From assembly GCF_025751585.1 (NCBI RefSeq), contig NZ_JAOWKX010000001.1, positions 186,259 to 250,258 of the forward strand: DNA of 64,000 nucleotides. Direction: 5' to 3'. Made by a program: the position numbers and the translations under genes. Shown here piece after piece: positions 27,641 to 37,095 of this stretch. The DNA comes from Fluctibacter corallii. GTDB lineage: Bacteria; Pseudomonadota; Gammaproteobacteria; Enterobacterales; Alteromonadaceae. The notes under the pieces were generated by a model. It was not told the origin of the DNA, searched no databases, and worked only from the letters and a program-made list of their open reading frames with translations. How positions within the stretch are numbered: the first letter of the stretch is position 1; each line of letters starts with the position of its first letter.

Positions 27641-29371
27641 TTGCATTCAACCCAACTAAAGGATTATTACCAGACACTGATCGGGCTGTTAACTTCCTAT
27701 AAACAGCCCGTGGTGTCTTCGAGCTCTATCAAAGAAACACTTACCTTCTCAGACCACGTTATTAAACAAATTAAAGAGAACCCAGACGTATGGTTTGCGC
27801 AAACACAGTTTAACAAACCCCATCTTCCCTACTCGTTAAATCTAATTTCCAACACCGTTATCTACACTGCGGTAATGGGTATGCGTAATCACATTAATGA
27901 TTCGTGTCTTCAGCAGTTAATTTGTGCGTCAATAAGTTTATTAGCAACCAATATCAATGCCACAGAGTACGCCCAACGCCCAGCATTGAGTGAGCGAGGA
28001 AAGGCAAAACTAGAGGCGATTGCACAGGCTTTACAGTCATCCAGTCTAGATGTTTGGGCACACTGTATCAAGCTTGCCAAAATCACTTTGTTTACAGCCA
28101 ATAATAAAGAGGAGTTAACCGCATTACGAGGGCAATATTCTCATATATTGGCAATAGCGTTTATTCTTGCTACCCAGCAAACACAGAGTAAAAGCAACGC
28201 TCCTTTGTCCTTTGCTCGTTTATTATCACGCGTGCTGTTAATGATTCCTGACCATTGGCATCAATACGTTGAAACGCTTCTACTCTACCCAACAACAACC
28301 CCCCCTGGCACACTTATTCAAACCCATATCATGGAAAAGGGAACCGTGGTTAATATCACCCACGAGGGCTGTGTGGCCTGCTTCAATGATGGAAGCACAT
28401 CTTATTATAAGTACCTGCATAAAGATGCGATTGCACGACAATCAACTATTCGCCAGTGTAATAGCTTCGCGTTATTCAATCGTTTCTGGAACGCTGAATT
28501 ACAGCATTGGCAGCAAGACAAAGCCCGACTGACCAACGAGCTTCCTATTCCGATATCACATTCAACTTTCAAAATGGATGCCCCTCCCACCGTTATCAAA
28601 GACATTCAGGCAAGCATCAGGCAAAAAGATGTCGACATGGACAAGCTCGCGGAACTGATTAGTAAAGAGCAATCACTTGTACAACATTTAACATTATCAG
28701 CCTCGCAGGCCAGTAGGAACAAATTGCCTGTCAGTGATGTAAAACACGGCTTGATGATGCACGGCTATATCAAAACCAATAGTCTATTATTGCAGCAAGC
28801 CTTGCTATTGAGACTCAATCAACGTTATTTCCCGTTACAGGAAACGTTTATTCAGTTCACGCGCCTACGTGCCCAGATTGCAGAACTGTTGATGGAGCTT
28901 AAAGAGCCAATGCTTAAAGAAGAAGCAAGCACGTTAGCCTGCTTTGCAACCAGCGGGCTATTTTCTGTTCCAATACTCAAAGGCACATTACGATGGCTAC
29001 GTCAGGACCACTCTCTCTATAGTACTAAAGCGTTGAGCATAGGCGAAACTGGAGACAATATTCACAATCACAGTGTCAAAATGAGTGAGTCTTGGGACCT
29101 CCCACCCATGCATATTTTAGCTTTGCGTAACCATGACATCATGCCAAACAAACTCCCTGCACATAAAGTAGCAGCAAAACTTAGTGTCACCCTTGGCTTG
29201 AGCTTAATATTGAGCAGACAGATATACTTTGCAGAGCACAGCCACTGTCAAAAAACACAAGCATACTTATCCGCTGGATTGGCGTTTTTAGATCTGCATC
29301 CTCGTGATTTACCCACGCTCTGTGAAAAAGCTATAGCACTCTATCCGGTATTCTCTCCGCTAAACACGTGA
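27641..29371 (+). CDS. HDOD-like domain protein
   Basis: A 576-residue soluble protein. The segment from about residue 310 (PPTVIKDIQASIRQKDVDM, DKLAELISKEQSLVQHLTLS, then VSDVKHGLMMHGY) has the pattern of an HDOD domain, a signalling domain related to HD phosphohydrolases but usually without their metal ligands. The N-terminal 250 residues may be a degenerate HD-like region; I recognise no catalytic motif in it. The only start near the beginning is TTG at 27641, directly after a stop codon at 27629; the first in-frame ATG is 78 codons in. The ribosome site is poor, so translation may depend on coupling to the upstream gene. Confidence 0.65.
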   Translation: MHSTQLKDYYQTLIGLLTSYKQPVVSSSSIKETLTFSDHVIKQIKENPDVWFAQTQFNKPHLPYSLNLISNTVIYTAVMGMRNHINDSCLQQLICASISLLATNINATEYAQRPALSERGKAKLEAIAQALQSSSLDVWAHCIKLAKITLFTANNKEELTALRGQYSHILAIAFILATQQTQSKSNAPLSFARLLSRVLLMIPDHWHQYVETLLLYPTTTPPGTLIQTHIMEKGTVVNITHEGCVACFNDGSTSYYKYLHKDAIARQSTIRQCNSFALFNRFWNAELQHWQQDKARLTNELPIPISHSTFKMDAPPTVIKDIQASIRQKDVDMDKLAELISKEQSLVQHLTLSASQASRNKLPVSDVKHGLMMHGYIKTNSLLLQQALLLRLNQRYFPLQETFIQFTRLRAQIAELLMELKEPMLKEEASTLACFATSGLFSVPILKGTLRWLRQDHSLYSTKALSIGETGDNIHNHSVKMSESWDLPPMHILALRNHDIMPNKLPAHKVAAKLSVTLGLSLILSRQIYFAEHSHCQKTQAYLSAGLAFLDLHPRDLPTLCEKAIALYPVFSPLNT

Positions 29372-29615
29372 ACCAGTAATCATCGCAATGAGTGACAACA
29401 TCAAATTATGTTATGCAGGCATTTCAGAATAAAACGATTCGAACCAAACTCACGACATCATGTTTACAATTGGGTTAATTATCTCGATATTAAAGCGTAA
29501 AATCTGGAAAATTAACGCGATTAATGATATAAAACGCGCCCTGAAATTTCCCAGTCGTTCAACTACACTTTGCTAGTTCATTTACGACTTTATTAATTCA
29601 TTTAAGGAATGATTT

Positions 29616-30623
29616 ATGACTCAACAACGCATCACTGTGATCCGCGGTGACGGTATCGGCCCCGACATTATTGATTCTGCATTAAAAATCCTAGAAAAAG
29701 TTGGCTGTGACTTCGCTTATGATTTTGCGGATGCAGGTTTGGTTGCGTTGGAAAATCATGGTGAGTTGCTTCCTCAAGCTACCCTTGATCTTATCGAGAA
29801 AAACAAAGTTACGCTTAAAGGCCCGCTAACTACACCAGTAGGCGAAGGCTTTACTTCAATTAACGTAAGCCTACGTAAAAAGTTCCAGCTTTACTCTAAC
29901 GTGCGCCCAGTGATTTCTTTCAAAGGCACAAAAGCACGTTATGAAGATATCGACATTGTTACAATCCGCGAAAACACCGAAGGTATGTATTCAGGTCTTG
30001 GACAAGTTGTGTCTGAAGACGGAAATGAAGCAGAAGCGATGAGTAAAATCACGCGCAAAGGTGCAGAGCGCATCGTTGAATTCGCATATGAACTAGCGCG
30101 TCGTGAAGGCAGAAAAAAAGTTACAGCAGTACACAAAGCCAATATTCTTAAGTCTACCTCTGGCTTGTTCCTTAAAGTTGCCCGTGAAGTAGGCGAGCGT
30201 TACCCAGATATCGAATCTGCGGAAATGATTGTTGACAACACGTGCATGCAGTTAGTGATGAATCCGCATCAGTTTGACGTTATCGTTACTACTAACTTAT
30301 TCGGCGACATTATTTCTGACCTATGTGCTGGCCTAGTAGGCGGCTTGGGTATGGCACCAGGTGCTAATATTGGCCAAGATTGCGCAATCTTTGAAGCCGT
30401 TCACGGCAGTGCGCCTGATATCGCAGGTAAAAACCTAGCAAACCCAACGTCAGTAATTTTAGCTTCTGTACAAATGCTTGAGTATTTGGGCATGGCAGAC
30501 AAAGCGGAAAAAATCCGCAACGCATTGAAAGACGTTATCGAATCAGGTGATCGTACAACTCGCGATTTAGGTGGTGAGCACGGTACAACTGATTTCACTC
30601 AAGCGATGCTTGATCGTCTATAA
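29616..30623 (+). CDS. Isocitrate dehydrogenase (NAD-type, IDH/IPMDH family)
   Basis: A 335-residue beta-decarboxylating dehydrogenase, close in form to short NAD-dependent isocitrate dehydrogenases. Conserved motifs: [11 protein letters not shown], the substrate-binding [31 protein letters not shown], the metal-binding [17 protein letters not shown] and the coenzyme-binding [13 protein letters not shown]. The first substrate-binding serine (TSIN) favours isocitrate over isopropylmalate. An AAGGAATG ribosome site precedes the ATG, and a clear terminator follows. It stands alone; the 244 bases upstream have no other gene. Confidence 0.88.
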   Translation: MTQQRITVIRGDGIGPDIIDSALKILEKVGCDFAYDFADAGLVALENHGELLPQATLDLIEKNKVTLKGPLTTPVGEGFTSINVSLRKKFQLYSNVRPVISFKGTKARYEDIDIVTIRENTEGMYSGLGQVVSEDGNEAEAMSKITRKGAERIVEFAYELARREGRKKVTAVHKANILKSTSGLFLKVAREVGERYPDIESAEMIVDNTCMQLVMNPHQFDVIVTTNLFGDIISDLCAGLVGGLGMAPGANIGQDCAIFEAVHGSAPDIAGKNLANPTSVILASVQMLEYLGMADKAEKIRNALKDVIESGDRTTRDLGGEHGTTDFTQAMLDRL

Positions 30624-30648
30624 GCGTTGCTTATTTAGATATAGAAGA

Positions 30649-30676
30649 GCCAGCGTTTTCGCTGGCTTTTTTGTTT
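30649..30676 (+). terminator. Intrinsic terminator after the isocitrate dehydrogenase gene
   Basis: GCCAGCG (30649-30655), a TTTT loop and CGCTGGC (30660-30666), followed by six T's and GTTTTT. A textbook intrinsic terminator 25 bases after the stop codon. Confidence 0.92.
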
Positions 30677-30933
30677 TTAACGTTCCCCGACTTTATTGTC
30701 TTTACGGTATGCTACGTTCTTTGATGCTACCCCTTAGTAACGAGATTATATTGTCGGGTTGCCAAATACGACCAGAAACGCTTGCTTAAAGGGCGGGTTC
30801 GCTCTCTTTGGACTCCCGCGCGGTCCTTATGAAACTAAACAATATCCCCTCTACAACTCGCCTTTAGTCTAGAATCACGCAAAAACAGAGAACTGTCCTT
30901 CACTTGTCACCTTAAGATCAATACACTTTCCTC

Positions 30934-30950
30934 TGTGTCAGGAAGACACA
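30934..30950 (+). promoter_or_regulatory. Candidate CsrA-binding hairpin in the leader of the helix-hairpin-helix gene
   Basis: TGTGTC-AGGAA-GACACA: a perfect 6-bp stem that presents AGGA in a 5-base loop, the preferred form of a CsrA site. It lies about 80 bases before the gene's start codon and is followed by a second stem-loop at 30960-30996. Whether it is transcribed with the gene is not shown. Confidence 0.45.
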
Positions 30951-30959
30951 ACCTGTAAC

Positions 30960-30996
30960 GTTGCGAACTCATCACACCAATGTGCTCCTTCGCAAC
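30960..30996 (+). repeat. Stem-loop in the leader of the helix-hairpin-helix gene
   Basis: GTTGCGAA (30960-30967) pairs perfectly with TTCGCAAC (30989-30996), with an inner CACA/TGTG pairing. No T-run follows, so it is not an obvious terminator; it ends about 30 bases before the ATG at 31029. The rest of the 405-base gap (30677-30933) shows nothing else I can name. Confidence 0.5.
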
Positions 30997-31028
30997 TTTG
31001 CTCCTCGAAATAAATAAGGAAATACATT

Positions 31029-31334
31029 ATGAAGTTTTTCATCCCATTCATTCTAGCTCTCTCATGTGCTACTCAAGCTAATTTTGCCTATGCCAAACCT
31101 AAAACATTGGAAGAGAAAGTGGCCGCAGCGCAGGCGATACCAAGCACAATCAATATTAATTCAGCCTCTGTTGATGAACTTACGCGTTTACCTGGCATTG
31201 GCAAAAGTAAAGCGAAAGCAATTATCGAGTACCGTGAAGCCAACGGTAAATTTGATAAGGTAGAGGAACTTGTGAAGGTAAAGGGTATTGGTGTAAAAAT
31301 GGTAGCAAAGCTATCCAGTATGGCGAGCGTTTAA
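31029..31334 (+). CDS. ComEA-like helix-hairpin-helix protein
   Basis: A 101-residue secreted protein: a signal peptide (FFIPFILALSCATQANFAYA) precedes a short linker and a helix-hairpin-helix domain of the ComEA/YbaV type (STININSASVDELTRLPGIG, then KVEELVKVKGIGVKMVAKL). Such periplasmic DNA-binding proteins take part in DNA uptake in competent bacteria, but many single-domain members have no tested role. AAGGAAATACATT precedes the ATG. No competence genes are near it. Confidence 0.9.
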   Translation: MKFFIPFILALSCATQANFAYAKPKTLEEKVAAAQAIPSTININSASVDELTRLPGIGKSKAKAIIEYREANGKFDKVEELVKVKGIGVKMVAKLSSMASV

Positions 31335-31342
31335 CTCAATCA

Positions 31343-31379
31343 AAAACAGCAATAGCGTTTCATTTTCTATTGCTGTTTT
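31343..31379. terminator. Bidirectional terminator between comEA-like gene and galU
   Basis: A perfect 13-bp inverted repeat (AAAACAGCAATAG at 31343-31355, CTATTGCTGTTTT at 31367-31379) with A's on one side and T's on the other, so it works for both convergent genes. Confidence 0.85.
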
Positions 31380-31439
31380 CAGCTTCTATTTTCAGTTTCT
31401 GTTTTCAGTTGAAATACTAAATTGTGATGTGTACCACTA

Positions 31440-32333
31440 TCAATTGATTAACGTTTTCAAGTAATCCGCTAGCTCATCTTTGATTTCTGGGTGACGCAAA
31501 GCATATTCAATGTTGGCTTTCATATAGCCAAGCTTACTTCCGCAATCGTGGCTCTTACCAGTCATGTAGTAAGCATCTACCTGCTCCGAATCCATGAGCG
31601 CATCGATTGCGTCCGTTAACTGAACCTCATCTCCTGCGCCAGGGGGGGTTGTGGCCAACAAATCCCAGATTTTGTCAGACAACACATAACGTCCAACAAC
31701 AGCAAGATCGGAGGGAGCTTCATCAATCGGCGGTTTCTCTACCATTTTATGAATTTTGCCAGACTCGCCACTTTCTAATTCGATGCCTTCAAGATCAACA
31801 ATACCGTATTTGCACACCTCTTCGTGAGGTACTTTTTCTACCATAATTTGACTAACACGACTGGTGTTATAACGAGACACCATTTCAGCCAAATTATCTT
31901 TCTTTAAGTTACTTGCCGCTTCATCAATGATGACATCAGGCAGCACGACCGCAAATGGCGCATCACCTACTAGCGGCCTCGCGCACAAAACCGCGTGCCC
32001 CAAGCCTTTCGCCACCCCTTGACGCACATGCATGATGGTAACGTCTTTCGGACATATATTTTGAACATCGTCCAATAACTGACGCTTTACGCGTTTTTCC
32101 AGAGTAGCTTCCAATTCAAAGCTCGTATCGAAATGATTTTCGATGCTATTTTTACTGGCGTGTGTTACTAACACAATTTCTTTAATACCAGCCGCAACAC
32201 ATTCTGCCACCACATGTTGAATCAAAGGTTTATCGACAACAGGTAACATTTCTTTGGGAATAGCTTTCGTAGCAGGCAACATGCGTGTTCCTAATCCAGC
32301 TACCGGTATGACTGCTTTTTTGACCTGACTCAT
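31440..32333 (-). CDS. galU: UTP-glucose-1-phosphate uridylyltransferase GalU
   Basis: GalU makes UDP-glucose, the substrate of the neighbouring Ugd. The nucleotide-binding motif [21 protein letters not shown] is at the N terminus, with [19 protein letters not shown] and [19 protein letters not shown] further in. GGGAG stands five bases before the ATG at 32333; two earlier in-frame starts (32339, 32336) are less well placed. It is the last gene of the surface-polysaccharide block and lies 15 bases after ugd. Confidence 0.95.
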   Translation of the reverse strand: MSQVKKAVIPVAGLGTRMLPATKAIPKEMLPVVDKPLIQHVVAECVAAGIKEIVLVTHASKNSIENHFDTSFELEATLEKRVKRQLLDDVQNICPKDVTIMHVRQGVAKGLGHAVLCARPLVGDAPFAVVLPDVIIDEAASNLKKDNLAEMVSRYNTSRVSQIMVEKVPHEEVCKYGIVDLEGIELESGESGKIHKMVEKPPIDEAPSDLAVVGRYVLSDKIWDLLATTPPGAGDEVQLTDAIDALMDSEQVDAYYMTGKSHDCGSKLGYMKANIEYALRHPEIKDELADYLKTLIN

Positions 32334-32348
32334 CATCACTCCCTACAT

Positions 32349-33695
32349 TTATTTAGTCTGCTGCTTAACAGACAATCCTCGTCCTATAGCGTAGTAGTGC
32401 ACGCCATACTCAGCGATCAACGCTGGGTCAAACAAATTACGCCCATCAAATATAAGCGGCGTGCTTAACTTGTTTCGAATTAGATCAAAGTCAGGCGCTC
32501 TAAACGCTTGCCATTCAGTGCAAATAACCAAGAAGTCAGCGCCATCCAACGCGGCTTCTTTAGTCCCCATTAAACTTAGGTCATCTCTACTACCATAAAT
32601 ACGCTGTGTTTCTTCCATCGCTTCAGGATCGTAAGCCTGTACAGACGCCCCTGCTTGCCATAGTTTTTCCATCAGTACGCGGCTTGATGCCTCTCGCATA
32701 TCGTCAGTGTTAGGCTTGAACGACAATCCCCACAGCGCAACCTTTTTTCCAGCCAGCTGACCGTCGAAATGAGCATGAATATACTCAAACAGCTTTTCTT
32801 TTTGGCGATAATTAACGGCTTCGACAGACTCTAGAATTTCAGCTGTGTACCCAACTGTTTTGGCACTGCGGATAAGCGCTTGAACATCTTTAGGGAAGCA
32901 AGAGCCACCATAACCGCAGCCCGGATAGATGAACTGATACCCGATGCGAGGGTCAGAACCAATACCTTTGCGGACATTTTCAATGTCTGCGCCAAATCGT
33001 TCCGCAAGATTTGCCATTTCGTTCATAAAGCTGATTTTAGTAGCCAACATACAATTGGCAGCATACTTGGTTAGCTCTGCACTTCGAATATCCATAACAA
33101 TGACCTTGTCATGATTACGGTTAAAAGGCGCATAAAGCTCTCTTAGCTTCTTCTCTGCTTTTGCATCATCTGTTCCCAATATAATTCTATCTGGACGCAT
33201 GCAATCATTAACGGCGGCACCTTCTTTCAGAAATTCAGGGTTAGATACCACGTTAAAAGATAATGCTTTGTTCTTTTCCTCAAGCACAGATTGGACTTTC
33301 GCCTTTACTTTATCCGCCGTTCCCACAGGCACCGTCGATTTATTGATAATAATTTTGTGCGATGTCATATGAGATGCAACAGTCTCAGCCACTTTTAACA
33401 CGTACTTTAAGTCAGCCGAACCATCTTCATCTGGTGGCGTACCAACAGCGATAAAGATCAAATCGCCATGTTCTACACCCATTTTTGCATCGGTAGTGAA
33501 ATCAACGCGTCCCGCTTCGAAATTTGAGGTAACCAGCGGAGTTAAACCTGGTTCATAAATTGGAATGATACCTTTTTTCAGGTTATCGACTTTAGCTTGA
33601 TCTACATCCACGCACACAACATCGTGGCCGACCTCAGCTAAAACAGCTGCTTGAACCAGCCCGACATAGCCAATCCCAAAAACAGTTACTTTCAT
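32349..33695 (-). CDS. ugd: UDP-glucose 6-dehydrogenase
   Basis: This enzyme oxidises UDP-glucose twice to UDP-glucuronate, giving the acidic sugar of many capsules. The NAD-binding [19 protein letters not shown] is at the start, [13 protein letters not shown] follows, and the catalytic cysteine lies in [15 protein letters not shown] near residue 265. The C-terminal domain is complete ([12 protein letters not shown]). With galU downstream it supplies UDP-glucuronic acid for the locus. Confidence 0.95.
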   Translation of the reverse strand: MKVTVFGIGYVGLVQAAVLAEVGHDVVCVDVDQAKVDNLKKGIIPIYEPGLTPLVTSNFEAGRVDFTTDAKMGVEHGDLIFIAVGTPPDEDGSADLKYVLKVAETVASHMTSHKIIINKSTVPVGTADKVKAKVQSVLEEKNKALSFNVVSNPEFLKEGAAVNDCMRPDRIILGTDDAKAEKKLRELYAPFNRNHDKVIVMDIRSAELTKYAANCMLATKISFMNEMANLAERFGADIENVRKGIGSDPRIGYQFIYPGCGYGGSCFPKDVQALIRSAKTVGYTAEILESVEAVNYRQKEKLFEYIHAHFDGQLAGKKVALWGLSFKPNTDDMREASSRVLMEKLWQAGASVQAYDPEAMEETQRIYGSRDDLSLMGTKEAALDGADFLVICTEWQAFRAPDFDLIRNKLSTPLIFDGRNLFDPALIAEYGVHYYAIGRGLSVKQQTK

Positions 33696-33909
33696 GATTA
33701 CTAAAATCCTGTCACTTAGACTATATTTATTGCACTTAATCCAGGGTGCAATTGTTAACTAGATGTAACGATTACAATTATTATCAAAAATCATTGCGAT
33801 GGTATTTGAAACGTTATGTAGCCTAACATACAATAGCGCCACTTTTCGCTCAGTAGCACATTATCACGTATTTAATTTAGGTCTGCAAAAAAAAGCAAGG
33901 AATCTTCCT

Positions 33910-34962
33910 TTGACAGCAAGTTTTTTCTCATTTTTCATTTCATTTTTGTCTGTATTTTGCTCTGTATTCGTTCTCCGTCCATTAGCAACGAATTTTGGTC
34001 TAGTTGATAAACCTTGTAGTCGCAAGCAGCACGAAGGTGACATCCCATTAGTGGGTGGCTTGGCTATATACGTCGCAATTACACTATGCAGCTTTTTAAT
34101 AACACCATTTGAAGCACAATATAAAATGTATTTATTATCGACATCGTTCATGGTGCTGATTGGTTCCCTCGATGACTTTTATGATATTGATGCTCGCTTA
34201 CGACTAATAGCTCAATTTTTAATTGGCTCCCTCATGGTATTTGGTGCCGACTTATACATCAGTAATTTAGGCTCTCTTTTCGGCATGGAAAGTGTGGAGC
34301 TAGGTGCATTTGGCCCTCTATTCACCGTATTAGCAGTTGTGACTTGTATCAACGCATTTAACATGACCGATGGGGTAGATGGTTTAGTAGGCATGCTTAG
34401 CCTTAACACATTTTTATCTCTGGGGATCCTCGCTTACGTTTCTGACTTTCAATTTAGTAATAGCCTCACCTCAGTATTAATTGGTGCAATCATTGCGTTT
34501 CTGTTCTTTAACTTTGGGTCGTTCAAACAAGGCCGCTACAAAATTTTCATGGGCGATGCCGGAAGCATGCTAATGGGTCTCACTGCAATTTGGTTAATCA
34601 CTTACTCAACGCAGTCAGGGCAATCTATTATGCGTCCATCCACTGCACTTTGGCTGATTGCTATTCCTTTATTGGACATGTTTTCTGTGATGATTCGAAG
34701 AATTAGAAAGGGGCATTCACCGTTAAAAGCAAGCAGGGATCATTTCCATCATATTCTTCTTCGCCGAGGTTATAAGAAGACGTCAGTGTCCTGCATGATT
34801 GCTTTAGCTAGTGCAGCACTGTGTGCAATTGGTGTGATGATTGATATTAATAAGGTTCCAGATTCAGTGAGCATTTTAATGTTCATTACCGTCTTTGTAG
34901 TCTACAACTTACTTATTGCAAACGAAGAAAAAAGACAATCTGCACGTTTGACTGGCAGGTAA
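33910..34962 (+). CDS. wecA: Undecaprenyl-phosphate glycosyl-1-phosphate transferase WecA-type
   Basis: A polytopic membrane enzyme that moves a sugar phosphate, typically GlcNAc-1-P, to undecaprenyl phosphate to start a glycan. The family motifs are clear: GLVDKPCSRKQHEGDIPLVGG (split here by a few residues), DDFYDID, NAFNMTDGVDGL, FMGDAGSMLMG and the HFHH box. I place the start at TTG 33910, with AAGGAA upstream; this leaves the same distance to GLVDKP as in E. coli WecA. An ATG at 33799 would add 37 residues that are not hydrophobic. It is the only gene of the polysaccharide locus on the plus strand. Confidence 0.88.
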   Translation: MTASFFSFFISFLSVFCSVFVLRPLATNFGLVDKPCSRKQHEGDIPLVGGLAIYVAITLCSFLITPFEAQYKMYLLSTSFMVLIGSLDDFYDIDARLRLIAQFLIGSLMVFGADLYISNLGSLFGMESVELGAFGPLFTVLAVVTCINAFNMTDGVDGLVGMLSLNTFLSLGILAYVSDFQFSNSLTSVLIGAIIAFLFFNFGSFKQGRYKIFMGDAGSMLMGLTAIWLITYSTQSGQSIMRPSTALWLIAIPLLDMFSVMIRRIRKGHSPLKASRDHFHHILLRRGYKKTSVSCMIALASAALCAIGVMIDINKVPDSVSILMFITVFVVYNLLIANEEKRQSARLTGR

Positions 34963-35034
34963 ACGCTTATAAACTTAGCTACCTCTAAGGGATGACACAT
35001 ACACACTCATCCCTTAGGTTGTCTCAAAATCTAT

Positions 35035-35508
35035 TCACGACTCTTCACCAACGGATCGTAGTATCTCACTACGCAATCTTTCTTGAGCAAAGAAAGCCTT
35101 CTTTTTAAACGGTTTTAGTACAACTGTATTTTGAACGATTTTATCTATCATTTTAGGAATCTGAACATACTCCCACGCCACTAGCGCATGGCGATTGTTT
35201 TCCATAAATGTCGCGATATCACTTTGATGCTTATCGACCCTTTCAAGATTCGGTACCAAGATAAGCGGCTTTTCTAGTTCAAGCAATTTGTAAGTTGAAC
35301 CTGCGCCAGCATGCGACACGATAATATCTGCTTTGTCATACATAGCTTCGATATCGTTGGTAAAATCAAAATAGGAAGCATTCGAGGGAATATATGTGCT
35401 AGGACCAGTCTGTAAAATAATTTGATGTTCATAGTGTTTTGCTAGAACATCCATATAGCCAATAAGTTCATCAAAGCAAGTGGTACCTACTGTCACAAAT
35501 ATCATCAT
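35035..35508 (-). CDS. Alg13/PssE-like glycosyltransferase subunit
   Basis: A 157-residue protein matching the C-terminal, nucleotide-sugar-binding half of a GT-B enzyme: IFVTVGTTCFDELIGYMD at the start and IIVSHAGAGSTYKLLELEKP, LVPNLERVDKHQ at the binding site. This is the Alg13/PssE form. It follows the Alg14/PssD-like gene with an ATG overlapping the stop codon. The two polypeptides should form one transferase that adds a sugar, often glucuronic acid or GlcNAc, to a lipid-linked intermediate. Confidence 0.85.
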   Translation of the reverse strand: MMIFVTVGTTCFDELIGYMDVLAKHYEHQIILQTGPSTYIPSNASYFDFTNDIEAMYDKADIIVSHAGAGSTYKLLELEKPLILVPNLERVDKHQSDIATFMENNRHALVAWEYVQIPKMIDKIVQNTVVLKPFKKKAFFAQERLRSEILRSVGEES

Positions 35509-35999
35509 TACAATAACCCTACATATTTTGCTTTAGGGTATAAGGGCTGTAAATGTGTATGTTGAACCCAAAATTCATTGGCTATGTAGTACATTAACCT
35601 TCCCGTTAACGAGCGCGTTGTAAACCGACTCCATGTCTCTAAATGAATAACCTTTACCCCTTTTAATCGAGCAATAATAGCGGGGATAACAGCGTGCCCC
35701 GGACCAGTAGAGAGGACCAAGGTAATCTGGTTTTCTCCAAACAAAACATTGGCAGCTCTAAAGGCGGTAATTATACGCTTGATGGAGATCCAAATTGATT
35801 GATTGTCGTGTTTGTCACGCATTTCTGAAGAGAAGATATATTTTGCGGCCACATTTAAATCGTGTCGTTTAGCGTCAGTGTACGCAATATATTGACTGTT
35901 TGATAAAGCCGGCATACTTTTAGTCAGTCGGCGCATCTGTTCTTCATGCCCGCCCATACCGTAGACAAGTAATACCGCTTTTTCTTTAGAGTTTTTCAT
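35508..35999 (-). CDS. Alg14/PssD-like glycosyltransferase subunit
   Basis: A 163-residue protein matching the N-terminal, membrane-recruiting half: LLVYGMGGHEEQMRRLTK, then VLSTGPGHAVIPAIIARLKG and HLETWSRFTTRSLTGRLMY, with a C-terminal WVQHTHLQPLYPKAKYVG. This is the Alg14/PssD form, found in capsule and EPS clusters. ATG 35999 is preferred to an in-frame TTG at 36005. Translation is coupled to the partner gene that follows. Confidence 0.85.
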   Translation of the reverse strand: MKNSKEKAVLLVYGMGGHEEQMRRLTKSMPALSNSQYIAYTDAKRHDLNVAAKYIFSSEMRDKHDNQSIWISIKRIITAFRAANVLFGENQITLVLSTGPGHAVIPAIIARLKGVKVIHLETWSRFTTRSLTGRLMYYIANEFWVQHTHLQPLYPKAKYVGLL

Positions 36000-36063
36000 T
36001 ATCAATGTCTGTTATAAATAGAGTTAACTTAGCGTGGTTGACTAAATTCGTATCCGATTAAAG

Positions 36064-37095
36064 CTATATATAACGCTGTATAAGGCTTTTCGCTATATTG
36101 CTTAATCGGTGCGTGTTTGCACGGGCAATATTAACGCTGTCTAGAGTCACACCTTGGCATCGAATGATAGCATCAATGATATTACTGTGGATCCAAGCAT
36201 CGTCATTTGGCACGATAAATCCATTTTGACCGTCACGTATTTGAGCTTGAGCGCCGTCTGTATCTGTTGCCAGCACGGGTATGCCACACGCATTGGCCTC
36301 AGTCATGACAAGTCCAAAAGATTCGAATGCAGAGAGGTTAATCAGCAAGCGGCTAGCATTCATCAACTGTGCAATTTCAGTCGGTGAAGCGAAGTCTACA
36401 TGGTGAATGTTAGATTGTTTCTCACTCAGTTCTTCTATTCTCGTTGCATAAGGACCACGTCCCACAACAACACACGTCATATTTTCTGGCATATTTTCCA
36501 ATAGTTTAATGAGGCGTTTCGCCCCTTTTAGCTCTATCAGTCTGCCAACAAATATAAAATCAAAGCGCTTTTCAACTCTTCCTAACACACGAAAATCATC
36601 TTTAATTCCCGCCGACAGCACGGTTTGTTGGCCAATAGGTAGGTTTGCCCTAATCCGAAGCTGTTCTGAAACGAAAATACCTTCATCTACATATTTGAGC
36701 ATCGCACGGTAGATTTTAGAGGGAGGCTGGTAAGCGTACACGTCACTACCGTGAAAGGTCACGAGAATTTTCACCTTTGAATTGCGGAATAAGCGATAAA
36801 TAACAGCGAGTAAAATGGTTGGAAAATAAAAGTGTACGTGAATCACATCCAATCGCTGAAAACTGAATACGTATTTCCAAATGAACCGTAACAAGAATAA
36901 CGGATAGCGCAAGACAGCATGAAGCATATTGCGTTTATCGAGGGTTAGATAGAAGAAGTCAACATCCACATCATCTGTGTACTTTTTCACAGCCGCCACT
37001 TGGTTAACAACAAACTGCCCACCTTCTGGATGCAAGTCAGAAGGCCCCATATTGGATAATATGAGAACCTTTTTGGACTTAGCGCTTTGCGTCAT
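36064..37095 (-). CDS. Glycosyltransferase family 4 (GT-B)
   Basis: A 343-residue retaining GT-B enzyme. N-terminal domain: GPSDLHPEGGQFVVNQVAAV and DVIHVHFYFPTIL; C-terminal domain: FDFIFVGRLIELKGAKRLIKL and the donor-binding E-x7-E region SAFESFGLVMTEANACGIPVLATD. The open frame extends 41 codons further, but ATG 37095 overlaps the upstream gene's end by 17 bases and begins with the usual strand of the fold (KKVLILSNMG). Acceptor and sugar cannot be read from the sequence. Confidence 0.88.
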   Translation of the reverse strand: MTQSAKSKKVLILSNMGPSDLHPEGGQFVVNQVAAVKKYTDDVDVDFFYLTLDKRNMLHAVLRYPLFLLRFIWKYVFSFQRLDVIHVHFYFPTILLAVIYRLFRNSKVKILVTFHGSDVYAYQPPSKIYRAMLKYVDEGIFVSEQLRIRANLPIGQQTVLSAGIKDDFRVLGRVEKRFDFIFVGRLIELKGAKRLIKLLENMPENMTCVVVGRGPYATRIEELSEKQSNIHHVDFASPTEIAQLMNASRLLINLSAFESFGLVMTEANACGIPVLATDTDGAQAQIRDGQNGFIVPNDDAWIHSNIIDAIIRCQGVTLDSVNIARANTHRLSNIAKSLIQRYI

